Assembly (NCBI RefSeq): GCF_023078275.1
Contig: NC_062975.1
Span: 248,001 to 312,000 of the forward strand
Direction: 5' to 3'
Length of the DNA: 64,000 nucleotides
Source: Leguminivora glycinivorella
Lineage: Eukaryota; Arthropoda; Insecta; Lepidoptera; Tortricidae
Shown: positions 22,481 through 33,020 of the stretch, piece by piece
How the letters are laid out: every line of letters starts with the position of its first letter
Numbering within the stretch: the first letter of the stretch is position 1
The notes under the pieces: generated by a model
Told to the model about the DNA's origin: nothing
Seen by the model: the letters and a program-made list of their open reading frames with translations, nothing else
Databases searched by the model: none
Made by a program: the position numbers and the translations under genes

Positions 22481-23523
22481 GATGGTTATAGGGCCATACA
22501 GCGTTGTCATATTATCCGATCCGATATCGGATATAGGAAGGATGTCAAAGGCAAAAATCAAAGATGGCGCCTTGAATGATTTCGAGAATGTATAGGAGTC
22601 GGTCCTTCGCTCGATCGGATCGGATACTCATCTAATCTTAAATCTGCGGGGGCCCTTCCGGATACACTTCGACCCATCGGGATCTTTTGTGCAATTACCC
22701 CTTCGATCTTAAGATCCTTCAGCTATTCAGGAGCTTCTCGACCATCTCCACGTATCGGATGATGAGGCTCATGGGTAGCTCTCTGATGTCCTTTGGTACT
22801 AGGTAGCCTGCTCCAAAGTTCTTCATTCTTTGTCTGGCGAGGGCGTGACATTCACACATTAGATGTCTGATGGTCTCTTCCTCTTCGCCGCACATGCGAC
22901 AATCTGTGTAGTCAGCGTGTGCCATCTTGGCCAAAATTCCTTTGATCCCGTAATGGCCTGTGAACACCCCCGTTATAATTTTGAGTTGTCTTTTGCCTAG
23001 CTTTCCTAGCTTTTTGCTGCATCCAGATTCTACCCTCCGTATAAAGAGCTTTGAATGCTTCAGACCTACCAGGGCATCCCACTCTTTTTGGTGATTAGCC
23101 TTTGTATGGTCTTTCATAGCCGTTTTAATGGTTCCTTGTGACGTTGTCTTCAGACCTGGCCTTGGCAAGTTCATTAGCATTTTCATTGCCAATGAAGCCT
23201 TCGTGCCCCGGTATCCATACCAGTTGCACCTTGTTTTGCCTTCCAAGCTTGTTAAGAGCTTGGATGCCGTTTAATACCAGTCTAGAGTCAACTCTGGGCG
23301 ATGTGAAGGCTTTGACTGCCGCCTAACTGTCGCTGAGTATATAGATATTCTTTTCTTGGGTTTGTCTAACTATATTCTTATGGACACAGGTAATTATTGC
23401 GTATGTCTCGGCTTGAAAGACAGTGGCATAATTGCCCATGCTGATACTACCACTGTAGTCACTAGTCATTTGCATAAATGCCTACGCCCGTACCAGATGC
23501 CATCTTGGACCGGATCGGATACT
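22481..23523. mobile_element. MITE, CCGATATCGG family, copy broken by a LINE
   Basis: Left part 'atattatccgatccgatatc' at about 22507 runs to 22628. It then breaks at 'cggatcggatact', which is repeated at 23511-23523 on the other side of a LINE fragment. The interior word 'aaaatcaaagatggcgcc' parallels the copy at 48730. Confidence 0.7.
22629..23510 (-). pseudogene. 5'-truncated LINE: RNase H and C-terminal finger
   Basis: A minus-strand LINE fragment bounded by an exact 13-bp duplication, CGGATCGGATACT (22616-22628; 23511-23523). The conceptual reading starts just after the first RNase H aspartate ('SKMASGTGVGIY'). It continues through 'FQAETYA' (Glu), 'YILSDS' (Asp), 'VWIPGHEGFIGN' and 'NANELA' (last Asp), then a C-terminal zinc-finger region 'CRMCGEEEETIRHLMCECH'. 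A TAG replaces the codon after SDS (near 23325), and the frame shifts at least twice. It is therefore dead. An I/LOA/R1-group origin is inferred from RNase H plus the C-terminal CCHC. Confidence 0.8.
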
Positions 23524-23749
23524 TAATATAAAAAGTTGAAAACTCTTTTCGTAGGCTCTAAACAAAAGCGTCCTAGTTAGGGTCTTAGAACAGGAATGAG
23601 GAAAGATATAGGTACTCGTTCAAAACAGAATAACCAAAAAAAGAGAAGACCAATTAGTCGAAGACACTTCCTATCCAGGTGTGGATCATTTTAGACCTTA
23701 GTTGCACAGTGGCTGGTACCAAAGTACCAATGGAAGGGGAGAGGTGATA

Positions 23750-23860
23750 AATAAGTAAGTAAATTCTTTATTGTACCACCAACATAAAATATACAAGACA
23801 TAAAATTTAAAAGAATGAAGAAGGAGGAGGTACAAAGGCGAACTTATTTAAATATTCAAA
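23750..23860 (-). mobile_element. LINE 3' end fragment
   Basis: 'aaattctttattgtaccacc' followed by 'ggaggtacaaaggcgaac' reads as the reverse of a LINE 3' UTR and tail. No coding remains. It lies inside the hAT-type element. Confidence 0.45.
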
Positions 23861-24215
23861 TCCAAAACGCCTCAATTTGCTCGGCAGCGATTTTATGGGT
23901 TTTAGTTTCCAAGCTGATCTGTAGATCGACTAAGATTTCAAAGTATAAGTAGTAATTAGACCGATTTTTGTGTATGCATTTAACTAAGGACTTAAAAGGA
24001 AATTGCCTTATATTTATTAGTGAAGTGGAGGGAATTCTGGCGTACTAAATTGCCATGGAACTGATAACAGCTAAATTCGGAGTGAGGCGCTAAATTTCAA
24101 TTTAAAAAAAACAAGGGACCAGGAAATCTAGGTATAAAAAATGCGTGTGTGCGTGTGTTACTAGTGAGACGTGTTGTACTAAGCTCCCGGTCATTTTATA
24201 AGATATCCCCGTAAA

Positions 24216-24686
24216 ATGGCCGAAATCGACTTAAATACGGTGCTAAGTGAAGTGAAAACAACGTTATCTTCACTATCAGAAAAAATCGTAAGCCAATCGG
24301 CCTTAATTAAATCGCAAAATGAGCAGATTGCATCTCAACAAAAGGTGATAGAAGACCAAAAGAAGGTACTCGATGATTTACTTTTACGTCTTGATAGAGC
24401 TTGCGTATCTGTGTGTGCGAGCGCGTCATCAGCGCAACCCGCCGCGGTAGCGTTCAAGAGCGGCAAAGAGATATCGGTAAACCCAACTAGTAGGAAGAGC
24501 ATAACGCCAGTCAACTCTACGAATATAACCGATCGCGGCCGAAGAGCAGCTGGTCGTGCGAGCAAGACACATATCGCTAATATACAGCAGGCAAAACCAA
24601 AACCAAATAAACCATCAGCAATGAGTGCGAAACAGATAACAACATTACCCCGAACTGCATCCGAACAACAGGAACTAAATTCTTAA
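24216..24686 (+). CDS. LINE ORF1, coiled-coil nucleic-acid-binding-type protein
   Basis: 156 codons from an ATG preceded by 'gtaaa'. Residues ~5-60 form heptad-like repeats (VLSEVKTTLSSLSEKI, then NEQIASQQKVIEDQKKVLDD), predicting a coiled coil for self-association. The rest is Ser/Thr/Lys/Arg-rich and basic, including DRGRRAAGRASK. LINE ORF1 proteins commonly trimerise through such coils and bind element RNA; that role is family knowledge. No CCHC knuckle or RRM is visible, and it is short for an ORF1, so a frameshifted C terminus is possible. The ORF2 frame is already open under its last 76 nt (24611-24686). Confidence 0.65.
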   Translation: MAEIDLNTVLSEVKTTLSSLSEKIVSQSALIKSQNEQIASQQKVIEDQKKVLDDLLLRLDRACVSVCASASSAQPAAVAFKSGKEISVNPTSRKSITPVNSTNITDRGRRAAGRASKTHIANIQQAKPKPNKPSAMSAKQITTLPRTASEQQELNS

Positions 24687-24847
24687 ACAAGATTCACGAA
24701 TCGAAAGAATATACAGCGACCGGCACGCATAATCGGTTTTCGGAACACTTATATGAGCTGATAAAATCGCCACGTGGCCACACGGCGCACTGTTTCTCGA
24801 CTGCGACCGAGCAGCGGCACTCCGGCGCAGTGACGCAGATAACACAC

Positions 24848-27727
24848 ATGCAGAATGACACAAACAGCGCATCGATTATTGTATGCCATCAGAACGTGCA
24901 ATCACTGAACAATAAGGTAGATAAGTTAGAAGTGTTGCTTAACAATGATTTAAAATGTGACGTGTTAGCTATTACCGAACACTGGCTATCAGAAGTAAAT
25001 CTTAAGTGTATTAACTTAGACAAATACCTACTGGTATCATCTTTCTGTCGAAAACAATCGATCCACGGCGGGTCGTGTCTATTTGTGAATAAAAATATTA
25101 AAGCAGTTAACGTTCCTGAACTTGAAGACATCTCTAAAGAATTAATATGCGAAGTATCAGCAATTAACTTGTTAGACTTTAACCTTCTTGTCATTTGTTT
25201 ATATCGAACAAACTTAGTTAATACTAAGGACTTTTTAATTTACCTTGAACGTGTGCTCGAAAAAGCCAACGAATTTAGTCAAAATTTTATTTTAGTCGGA
25301 GACATGAACATTAATTGTATTGGGGAAAAGACCCTTGACTTGAAATACCTAGAGGAGGTTTTGACATCACAATACTGTAGGAACGAAATTATGTTCCCAA
25401 CTCGAGTTAACGGTAATTCATCAACAGCACTCGATCATGCCTACACAAATGTTGAGGTAGGCTCAGTGTCAGCGACTCCCGTTGTTACAAACATAGGGGA
25501 CCATTACGCGGTGCGGCTAGAACTAACAGGTCGCCGCATAATACCTACACTACAGACCTACCTGACTAGGGACTACTCGCATATTAATCGCGTTAATTTC
25601 TCTGCCACGATGGAAAGTATAGACTGGACCAACTTTTTATCTAATAATAATATTTCAGCCGAAACGCTATCATATCAGCTATGCACCATCTTGACAGAGA
25701 GAATTAAAATATGTTTTCCCTTAAAAAGAAAAACCTGTAGGAAAAACAGCGAGTCATGGGTTACTCAAAATATTTTAAATATGAAATCGCTATTATTCGA
25801 TTGTATTAAATTAGGCCATTTATTTCCGTGTAACGACGAGTTGAAAATTCGTATCGACATTTTAAATACAAAATATAACCACGAACTTCAACAATCTAAG
25901 AGTCGATTCTATTGCGACCAGATGGCTAGGTCACAAAATACGAGCAAATCTATGTGGGAAGTCATCAATAAAGAGAGAGGAAAGACTAAACGTCCTGCTG
26001 TGGATTTCACTGAACTTATTAGGCGGGCAGACGGCACGAAATACAGTACAAAGAAAGATGTTGTCGATGCAATGAACGGTAGATTCGTAGGTGCTGCGCT
26101 GGCCTGCGGAGCCCCCCGCGCTGACCTCGAGCGCGTGCGCGCCCTGTTGAGCGCAGCGCGAGCTCCCGCGGAATCCTCGTTGAGACTTACAGCATTTACT
26201 CCCGAAGAAGTCCATAATATCATTTTAAAGCGCATTCAACATAAGACCACCAAAGATTACTACGGCATGTCCATGGACCTACTCAACTCAATAGCTGACA
26301 CTATATCCCCTGCACTCTCTCACCTTTTTAACACCTGCCTGAAAGAAGGCTGTTTTCCCAAGACTCTGAAAATCAGTAAAATATCCCCAATTTACAAAGG
26401 TAAGGGTAAGAAAGAAAACATTGATGGGTACAGGCCGGTAGCTGTCATACCCACCATTGCTAAGGTGCTTGAGAATGGTCTATGCAGCCGACTGACAGCA
26501 TTCCTGGGTGAAACAAAGGTACTATCGGATCGCCAATATGCATACAGACCCGGACGAAGTACGGTGGACTTGGCGCGAAAGGTTGTGCGTAAGATAATCG
26601 GTGCTTTGGAGGAAAAACAGCAAGTCGCAATGATTTGCTGCGACCTCTCCAAAGCATTCGACGTTGCAGACCACAACGTGATTGCCGCTAAACTACTCCA
26701 CTACGGTGTCTGTGGTAATGCGCACAGGCTATTTATGGACATCTTGCACGATCGATCCCAAATTGTGGTGGGAGACGGAGGTCATGCAAGATCCGACCCA
26801 TTGACCACAGCAATAGGTGTAGCCCAAGGATCATCAGTGTCCAACATCCTCTTCTCTTTGCTGCTTAATGATTTACCTGAAGCCGTCCAAGCAGCCGACG
26901 TACTAATGTATGCAGATGACGTGGCCGGCATCGTCATTGCACCCAACTTTGATGCTCTGCAATCAAGCCTCAACGACGCAGCAAATCAATTGTTCAATTG
27001 GTTTGGATTGAATGGGTTAGCCCTCAACCTCACTAAAACCCACGTCCTCCACTTCCACGTAGGAGGCCGAACACCAAGACCATTGAGCGTTAAAGCTGGC
27101 GGTGTAAACTTGGAGCAGGTAACGTTCACCACTTTTTTGGGTTTCGTGATTGATCAAAAACTAACATGGGCCAACCATATCGATCTGTTGTGTAGCAAAC
27201 TGGGTGGAGCATGCTTCGCACTAGGCCGTCTCGCGCGTGTCGTACCCCGAAATGTTGTGAGAGCGAGCTATTTTGCTACGATTCATTCGCTGTTGCAATA
27301 CGGCACGGAAATATGGGGACGTGCGGCGGACTGGCAGCGCATTTTCAGGCTACAAAAGAGAGCCGTACGAGCAGTAGCGCAGGTGCCTCAAGACTCCTCA
27401 GCGAAACCTCACTTCAAAGAGTTAGGTATTCTCACATTGCCATCCATACTTATATACCAGATAGCGATCTACGTTCACAGTAACCTCTCGGAGTACAAAA
27501 CACGCGCAGACGCCGGCCGCCCTTTACGGAACCCAAGCAGCCTTCTTCCGGTACAAAGAAGACTCGCGCGGTCGAACAAGGTCACGCATGTAATGGGCCC
27601 AACTATTTATAATAAGCTGCCCGACACAGTCACCTCAGCTACTTCTCTCTCTGGCTTTAAGTCAAAACTGAAACGTTGGCTTCTTGAGCACACGTTCTAT
27701 AGTTATGAAGAATTTTTAAATAGTTAG
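24848..27727 (+). CDS. LINE ORF2: APE endonuclease and reverse transcriptase
   Basis: 959 codons from the first ATG (24848). An in-frame GTG lies at 24830, but the ATG directly precedes the conserved endonuclease start. APE endonuclease (~residues 10-225): 'CHQNVQSLN' (Asn), 'AITEHWL' (catalytic Glu), 'LVGDMNIN', 'STALDHAYTN' and 'IGDHYAV' (final Asp-His). RT (~490-760): 'ISPIYKGKGKKENIDGYRPV', 'CCDLSKAFD' (first Asp), 'GVAQGSSVSNILFSLLLND' and 'MYADDVAG' (YADD, codons at 26909-26920). A thumb and C-terminal tail ending in the CR1-type 'YNKLPDTVTSATSLSGFKSK' follow. No RNase H. The enzyme would nick target DNA and reverse-transcribe element RNA at the nick. The frame is intact with all catalytic residues, so it could be active or very recent. 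Confidence 0.9.
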   Translation: MQNDTNSASIIVCHQNVQSLNNKVDKLEVLLNNDLKCDVLAITEHWLSEVNLKCINLDKYLLVSSFCRKQSIHGGSCLFVNKNIKAVNVPELEDISKELICEVSAINLLDFNLLVICLYRTNLVNTKDFLIYLERVLEKANEFSQNFILVGDMNINCIGEKTLDLKYLEEVLTSQYCRNEIMFPTRVNGNSSTALDHAYTNVEVGSVSATPVVTNIGDHYAVRLELTGRRIIPTLQTYLTRDYSHINRVNFSATMESIDWTNFLSNNNISAETLSYQLCTILTERIKICFPLKRKTCRKNSESWVTQNILNMKSLLFDCIKLGHLFPCNDELKIRIDILNTKYNHELQQSKSRFYCDQMARSQNTSKSMWEVINKERGKTKRPAVDFTELIRRADGTKYSTKKDVVDAMNGRFVGAALACGAPRADLERVRALLSAARAPAESSLRLTAFTPEEVHNIILKRIQHKTTKDYYGMSMDLLNSIADTISPALSHLFNTCLKEGCFPKTLKISKISPIYKGKGKKENIDGYRPVAVIPTIAKVLENGLCSRLTAFLGETKVLSDRQYAYRPGRSTVDLARKVVRKIIGALEEKQQVAMICCDLSKAFDVADHNVIAAKLLHYGVCGNAHRLFMDILHDRSQIVVGDGGHARSDPLTTAIGVAQGSSVSNILFSLLLNDLPEAVQAADVLMYADDVAGIVIAPNFDALQSSLNDAANQLFNWFGLNGLALNLTKTHVLHFHVGGRTPRPLSVKAGGVNLEQVTFTTFLGFVIDQKLTWANHIDLLCSKLGGACFALGRLARVVPRNVVRASYFATIHSLLQYGTEIWGRAADWQRIFRLQKRAVRAVAQVPQDSSAKPHFKELGILTLPSILIYQIAIYVHSNLSEYKTRADAGRPLRNPSSLLPVQRRLARSNKVTHVMGPTIYNKLPDTVTSATSLSGFKSKLKRWLLEHTFYSYEEFLNS

Positions 27728-27820
27728 TAACCTAATAAAGTATATATTAACCCATTTACAGTTAATAACTAAATTGTATAATGTTTATTATGTGACATGT
27801 TATATTATAAATATAATAAA

Positions 27821-27916
27821 GAATATGAATATGAATATGAATATGAATATGAATATGAATATGAATATGAATATGAATATGAATATGAATATGAATATGA
27901 ATATGAATATGAATAT
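27821..27916. repeat. (GAATAT)n tail of the LINE
   Basis: About 15 uninterrupted hexamer units, marking the LINE 3' end. The unusual purity supports a young insertion. A minus-strand open frame reading Ile-His repeats across it is an artefact of the hexamer. Confidence 0.95.
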
Positions 27917-28518
27917 AAATCTCCCTTATTAAGTACGGTTTTACAGATAACTTCACGTTAGCTATTAGCAGTAATGAAAGTAGGTTGGTAACGTTTTCAT
28001 ATTAAAAAATAATACTTGAACGTTTTTCTGTTTTTTTTAATCATCCAATTAATCGAATATTTGATAAGAACTAAGTGCGTGGGGTGAGGCATTCTGCTTA
28101 CTTCTTGTCCACGAATGCATTCTTCGTTTTGTAAATATTAGTTTGATTTTGAAGATAAATAGGTGTTAACTTGTTAGCAATAACATTGTCCGTATTAAGA
28201 ATTGATCGAAATTGGTTTCAGTAACGTCTTTCTATTAAATATATTACTTATAAATAAAAAATAATGTTTATAGAAATTATCCGTTTATCCGGATAATTTC
28301 ACTTGGATTATTCGAATATTTTCGGATAAAAATATTGGCGGATATTCGAATAATTCGGATATTCGAATATCCGGATTGCAAACCCTATTCTCGTATTAAA
28401 TAAACGGACGCCGTATAAGGCTCGATAGTGCTGACGAGGCCGGATAGTGCTGGACAACGATATTCCTATTCTTACTAGGAATTAAACAAATGACATAATC
28501 ATTAAGTAGAAAGAAAAA

Positions 28519-29067
28519 CCGGCCAAGAGCGTGTCGGGCCACGCTCAGTGTAGGGTTCCGTAGTTTTCCGTATTTTTCTCAAAAAGTACTGAACCTATCA
28601 AGTTCAAAACAATTTTCCTAGAAAGTCTTTATAAAGTTCTACTTTTGTGATTTTTTTCATATTTTTTAAACTTATGGTTCAAAAGTTAGAGGGGGGGGGA
28701 CGCACTTTATTTTCTTTTAGGAGCGATTATTTCCGAGAATATTAATATTATCAAAAACGATCTTAGTAAACCCTTATTCATTTTTAAATACCTATCCAAC
28801 AATATATCACACGTTGGGGTTGGAATGAAAAAAAATATCAGCCCCCACTTTACATGTAGGGGGGGTACCCTAATAAAACATTTTTTGCCATTTTTTATTT
28901 TTGCACTTTGTTGGCGTGATTGATATACATATTGGTACCAAATTTCAGCTTTCTAGTGCTAACGGTTACTGAGATTATCCGCGGACGGACGGACGGACGG
29001 ACGGACGGACAGACAGACAGACATGGCGAAACTATAAGGGTTCCTAGTTGACTACGGAACCCTAAAA
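28519..29067. mobile_element. Microsatellite-bearing element, AGGGTTCCGTAGT ends
   Basis: Inner inverted ends AGGGTTCCGTAG (about 28553) and 'ctacggaaccct' (about 29053). A (GGAC)n(AGAC)n microsatellite lies at 28981-29023, just inside the right end. I recognise this as a widespread lepidopteran family of the type described as carrying GTCY microsatellites. No ORF. Fragments at 9303-9352, 10960-11005 and about 48895 belong to it or to relatives. Confidence 0.8.
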
Positions 29068-29164
29068 AGTCACACAGTAGGAGTCTAGTACCTAGGACTG
29101 CATGGGGTCGAACTTACGATAGGCATCTACTAAATATTTCCTCTACGTAACATTTTCCACATAT

Positions 29165-29320
29165 TTTTTTAATACTACGTAGGTGGCAAACAAGCATGAC
29201 GGTCTGCCTGAAGGAAAGCGGTCACCGTAACCTATGGACGCTTGCAACTCAAGAAGTGTTACATGCGCGTTGCCAACCCATTAGAAACTTGTACACTCCC
29301 TTTTGATGTTCCAAATTGAA
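29165..29320. repeat. Repeat family A, left half
   Basis: 'tactacgtaggtggcaaac' to 'cccattagaaacttgtacac'. It is truncated relative to the copies at 30957 and 33293. Confidence 0.75.
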
Positions 29321-29827
29321 ATAAATCGTTCCAAATTGAACTTGGTGTCTACCTCTTGCCACCCTATAAATAAATTATGTACATACATACAATACATATA
29401 GGCTACCTAGAGTTTAGAAAATTTATTGCACACTACTAAAGTTGAAAATATTCTGAAAAAGGTAACGGTAAGTTTCCAAAACTTTTCAGAAATGTCACTG
29501 CATTTTTGAGAATACTCTGAAACATGCACATTCGGGACAGGAGAAGCAACTTTCGTTGATTGCGATTGCAGAATACCTGAATGCTGCAGTAAACACTCCT
29601 ATAATAATTACTTGAGCAAAAAAAGTCATGGTAAAGTTTCAGTCCCATCACTAGTGCCACTAGGCCGCCTCCATAACCATAAATCAGTGCATGCGGGTGC
29701 ACTACTGCACCTGCAATTATACGTCGCCTCCGATACTTATTGCTGTTTTAATTACTTGTACTCGTCTTTGTGCAGTCATGGATTGAGGAAAAATGTGTAA
29801 GTAATTGAACTTTGGGTCGTAAATTAT

Positions 29828-30151
29828 CATCATCCTCCTTGCGTTATCCCGGCATTTGCCACGGCTCATGGGAGCCTGGGGTCCGCTTTGACAACTAATC
29901 CCAAGATTTGGCCTAGGCACTAGTTTTACGAAAGCGACTGCCATCTGACCTTCCAACCCGGAGGGTAACTAGGCCTTATTGGGATTAGTCCGGTTTCCTC
30001 ACGATGTTTTCCTTCACCGAAAAGCGACTGGCAAATATCAAATGACGTTTCGCACATAAGTTCCGAAAAACTCATTGGTACGAGCCGGGGTTCGAACCCG
30101 CGACCTCCGGATCGAAAGTCGCACGCTCTTACCGCTAGGCCACCAGCGCTT
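29828..30151 (-). mobile_element. tRNA-derived SINE, copy 2
   Basis: Full-length copy in minus orientation, with an exact 14-bp target duplication GGGTCGTAAATTAT (29814-29827; 30152-30165). The B box 'ggttcgaaccccggctcg' is intact and the A-box region 'gtggcctagcggtaagag' is good, so this is the youngest-looking copy. Confidence 0.9.
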
Positions 30152-30165
30152 GGGTCGTAAATTAT

Positions 30166-30956
30166 ATGTATTGCCAAATTGCGATACATTGCCGACCACT
30201 GGCACCGCTGGGACCGAACTTGGGAGCACTGAAAACTTAGTTTATACCATCAGGGATAACAATGAGCAGGAACACCTACAGAATAAGAAGTGGATGTGAC
30301 CTTCTGTAAGGTGGATGTCCTTCTATAGTTGGGCGTTGGGCTGTTCCAGATTCTGATAGTGAGATAGTATGTATTTCGTTGATAAAATTTGCCACAGTAG
30401 GTACATGGTATGTGGCTCAGAGTCTATGATCTAGTATGGTATGATACGTGATCGGCCAAACGTCTAACCTTGATAAACATTTTTTAAAAGCTGACTCAAA
30501 AGCTTTTATAGTTTGATGATGAGGCTGTTTCCTCTAATCACTGTTTTTCTCCAACAGTCACCCTTTAAGAGAGTATAGATACCGATATAGGATGTTACGC
30601 AATACACATCTACAGCTCTTTATGGCATATCTAATCCAGCCCAGCCACACCAAACATTTCGAACACGGCCGTTTGTACAAGCCATCAAACTCATTAAAGT
30701 CATAAGGAAGAGATATTGCACACAGAACCGATCAGCAGAACAAAACGTTTGTTTCCTTCTTCTAAATCACATTCATGTATTTAAATCGAAGCAGTTTAGC
30801 GCTGGGAACATTCCAACAGCGGTCTTGGCATAGAAAATAAAACATTCGCTGGGCATTGGAAGCATTAAATTAAATGACAAGTAGATTACAATGACACCGC
30901 GGGATTCGCGGCAGGGCTGGCGCTGTCAATCAGCGTACCGAACGGTTCTCCAGTTT
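30166..30956. other. No gene recognised
   Basis: Mixed-composition sequence without a recognised repeat. The stretch 30600-30950 could be non-coding conserved DNA, but nothing in it is diagnostic. Confidence 0.35.
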
Positions 30957-31320
30957 TTTTTTATATACTACGTCGGTGGCAAACAAGCGTACGGTCCGCC
31001 TGATGGAAAGCGGTCACCGTACCCTATGGACGCCTGCAACTCAAGGGATGTCACTTGCGCGTTGCCAACCCATTAGAAATTTGTACACTCCCTTTTGCTG
31101 TGTTAAGTACACAGCAAAAAGGAGTGTACAAGTTCGAAGCAGGGTTCGGGTTGCCGTCGACTCAAAGGACAATAGACGGAACAACTTAGTCCCATAGGTC
31201 CTTCCGTCACCAGCACACGGCACCCTCGTTGAGCTCTGGCTGCCTTACTCACCGGCAGGAACATAACACTATGAGTAGGGTCTAGTGCTATTTGGCTGCG
31301 GTCTTCTGTAAGGCGGAGGT
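30957..31320. repeat. Repeat family A, full copy
   Basis: Poly(T) start, 'tactacgtcggtggcaaac', 'gatggaaagcggtcaccgt', an internal hairpin ('acactcccttttgctgtg' against 'cacagcaaaaaggagtgt'), then 'cctcgttgagctctggct' and 'ggctgcggtcttctg'. Copies: 29165, 33293 and the split copy at 53095-59530. Non-coding. Confidence 0.8.
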
Positions 31321-31348
31321 ACTTCCCCAGTTGGACTCTGTAGGCCTA

Positions 31349-31471
31349 GCACATGATTGCCGCGGGAGTATGTCGCCGCGAGATAGATCACACGTCTTCT
31401 TATAACTGTATTAATGACATAAGGACGGGTAGTCTATCTCGCGGCGACATACTCTCGCGACCATCATGTGC
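31349..31471. mobile_element. MITE with ~50-bp inverted arms, TA-flanked
   Basis: Left arm 'gcacatgattgccgcggg...agtatgtcgccgcgagatag', right arm its near-complement, loop ~20 nt. TA at 31347-31348 and 31472-31473. 123 bp; Tc1/mariner-type MITE is the likely class. Confidence 0.85.
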
Positions 31472-31473
31472 TA

Positions 31474-33020
31474 TATTCGAGCGAGATGATATCCGCTGTG
31501 CTGTGCCCTACCATACAAAGCGGAATATCATTCGCTATGCCCTGCCTCCTACAATATATCAGGTTTCCTTCTCTCATTTTAATCGATTATCCCGGTTTTT
31601 ATCAGCTACGTTATCGGAGATCTAGCTATCTTCAAGCCTGTTTCTCTCCTGGCGCTGTTGCCAATTGAATCAGTGCAGCATCGAACAATAAAATGGTTAT
31701 TATTATGTTTGTATAAGACGCTCTCTAAGAGTTGAGATTTGTGCATTAGTTTCAGTTTAGGTAGGTAAATTATTGTTATAACGCCTATTTAAGAAATGTA
31801 TGAGATCTTTGTATGAAAGTACATTATTTAGTCCATTTATCGGCGATGTTTACCAGCTTGAGGCAGCCCTGTATCCGTGGCCGTGCTCCGGCGCAGTCGC
31901 AGCGCGCTAGAATGCCAGCGCCGCGCGTTTGATGTCCCCGCCCCTACCCCCTCCACCTCCCACCACCGCCATTCAGACGTAATTATAACTACGCAGGTAT
32001 GCGCTGAAAGATCGCATCACACAAGAAATCACTGATCACGTCAAATTTGACAGACACGGGCATTTCACGAGACCATCCATCTAGTCTTCAGTCATGTGCA
32101 CTATAATTAGCAGTTCTCAAATTATTCTTTTTCTAGAATCATTTTGAAAATGATTAAAAGTTTCAGACTTCATATCATGAAGGTATCAATGCGCGCACGC
32201 TTGTTCTAATCTTACTAAACATTCCTTTTTTCTTTTGTCCCGTCTGCGTCGAGTGATTTACCGGCGTGCTGTAATTTATGTACGTTTAATTAAAGTATAG
32301 GTGCTGTTTGTCCGAAAACCTCCACGCCAAACAAAAGTAACCTTTATAAGCTAGTGTATAAAGGTGTGAAAGGGTGCATAGTGTAACCGGAAGAGCTGCG
32401 CAGGCGTCGATCTCGTGAGTGTAGCTGGATCAATCACTGGTGCCATTACGCGGCGTATAGATCACGCGCCGGCCGGCTGATTGATTCAGTCCACTCCGGA
32501 TTGAGTTATGGACGCGACACGCCCGGACACGAGACACTTTTGGACATGACTGTACAAGTGTACAGTGTACACATCTGTAGTAGGTAAATGTTACCTGGAT
32601 AGCCAAGGCAATCGATGATGGAAAACTCCAGCTAAAATTCCCAGAGTGACGGGCCCTAAATAACAACAACAAAGGTAACAATAACAACAGTAACAACTAA
32701 GTTTTCACAGTGAAGTCGTCTGCATAATCCTATGCAAAGTACCACATACTTAATTACATATCTACTAGTGCAAAGATTGGAAATAATAGAATATATCGTA
32801 GCAATAAATCACCGAATTGCCTGAGTCAATGATTTAGACGCGCCATTGCAGTCGAGCAATGTTCAGAATCCGTATAAGCACGTAATATGTATCATAATTA
32901 TACATATATGTTTAGGGTTGCCCGCGTGCCAGATTCCCTGATTTATTGCATATCCCGAATCCCGACAAAATGAAACATTTCCCGGAAAACAACAAGCGAA
33001 ACGTCGCTGACTCGCTGATC
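31474..33020. other. No gene recognised; GC-rich patch
   Basis: 31860-31990 is GC-rich with polypyrimidine runs ('ccccgcccctaccccctcc') and no repeat match, which could be a promoter or non-coding exon. 32640-32700 is (AAC)n-like low complexity. No domain in any frame. Confidence 0.35.

Larger units (their letters stand above)
24120..27917 (+). mobile_element. Near-complete CR1/L2-like LINE with (GAATAT)n tail
   Basis: Order: short 5' region, ORF1 (24216-24686), ORF2 (24848-27727), a ~90-bp 3' UTR with AATAAA-type words, then a pure (GAATAT)n tail. ORF2 has endonuclease and RT but no RNase H, as in CR1/L2/Jockey-type LINEs. The 5' edge is estimated (no start motif), and no target duplication longer than ~6 nt is visible. 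Unlike all other coding relics here, ORF2 is uninterrupted, which implies a young insertion inside an older hAT-type element. Confidence 0.8.
22032..28387. mobile_element. hAT-type element carrying nested insertions
   Basis: An 8-bp target duplication TTCTCGTA flanks it exactly (22024-22031; 28388-28395). Ends: TAGAGTTTGC on the left and the complement of GCAAACCCTA on the right (TAGGGTTTGC). 8-bp duplications and TAGGG/CAGGG starts are typical of the hAT superfamily. Both subterminal regions hold clusters of 'attcgaataattcggata', facing each other. I find no transposase, so it is non-autonomous or gutted. About 4.7 kb of its 6.36 kb is nested LINE sequence. Confidence 0.85.

Noticed and set aside
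24066..27925. Target duplication of the intact LINE
   Set aside because: Only a ~6-nt word (aaatct) is shared near the two presumed ends, too short to claim.
27762..27956. Ile-His repeat protein ORF
   Set aside because: Pure translation of the (GAATAT)n LINE tail.
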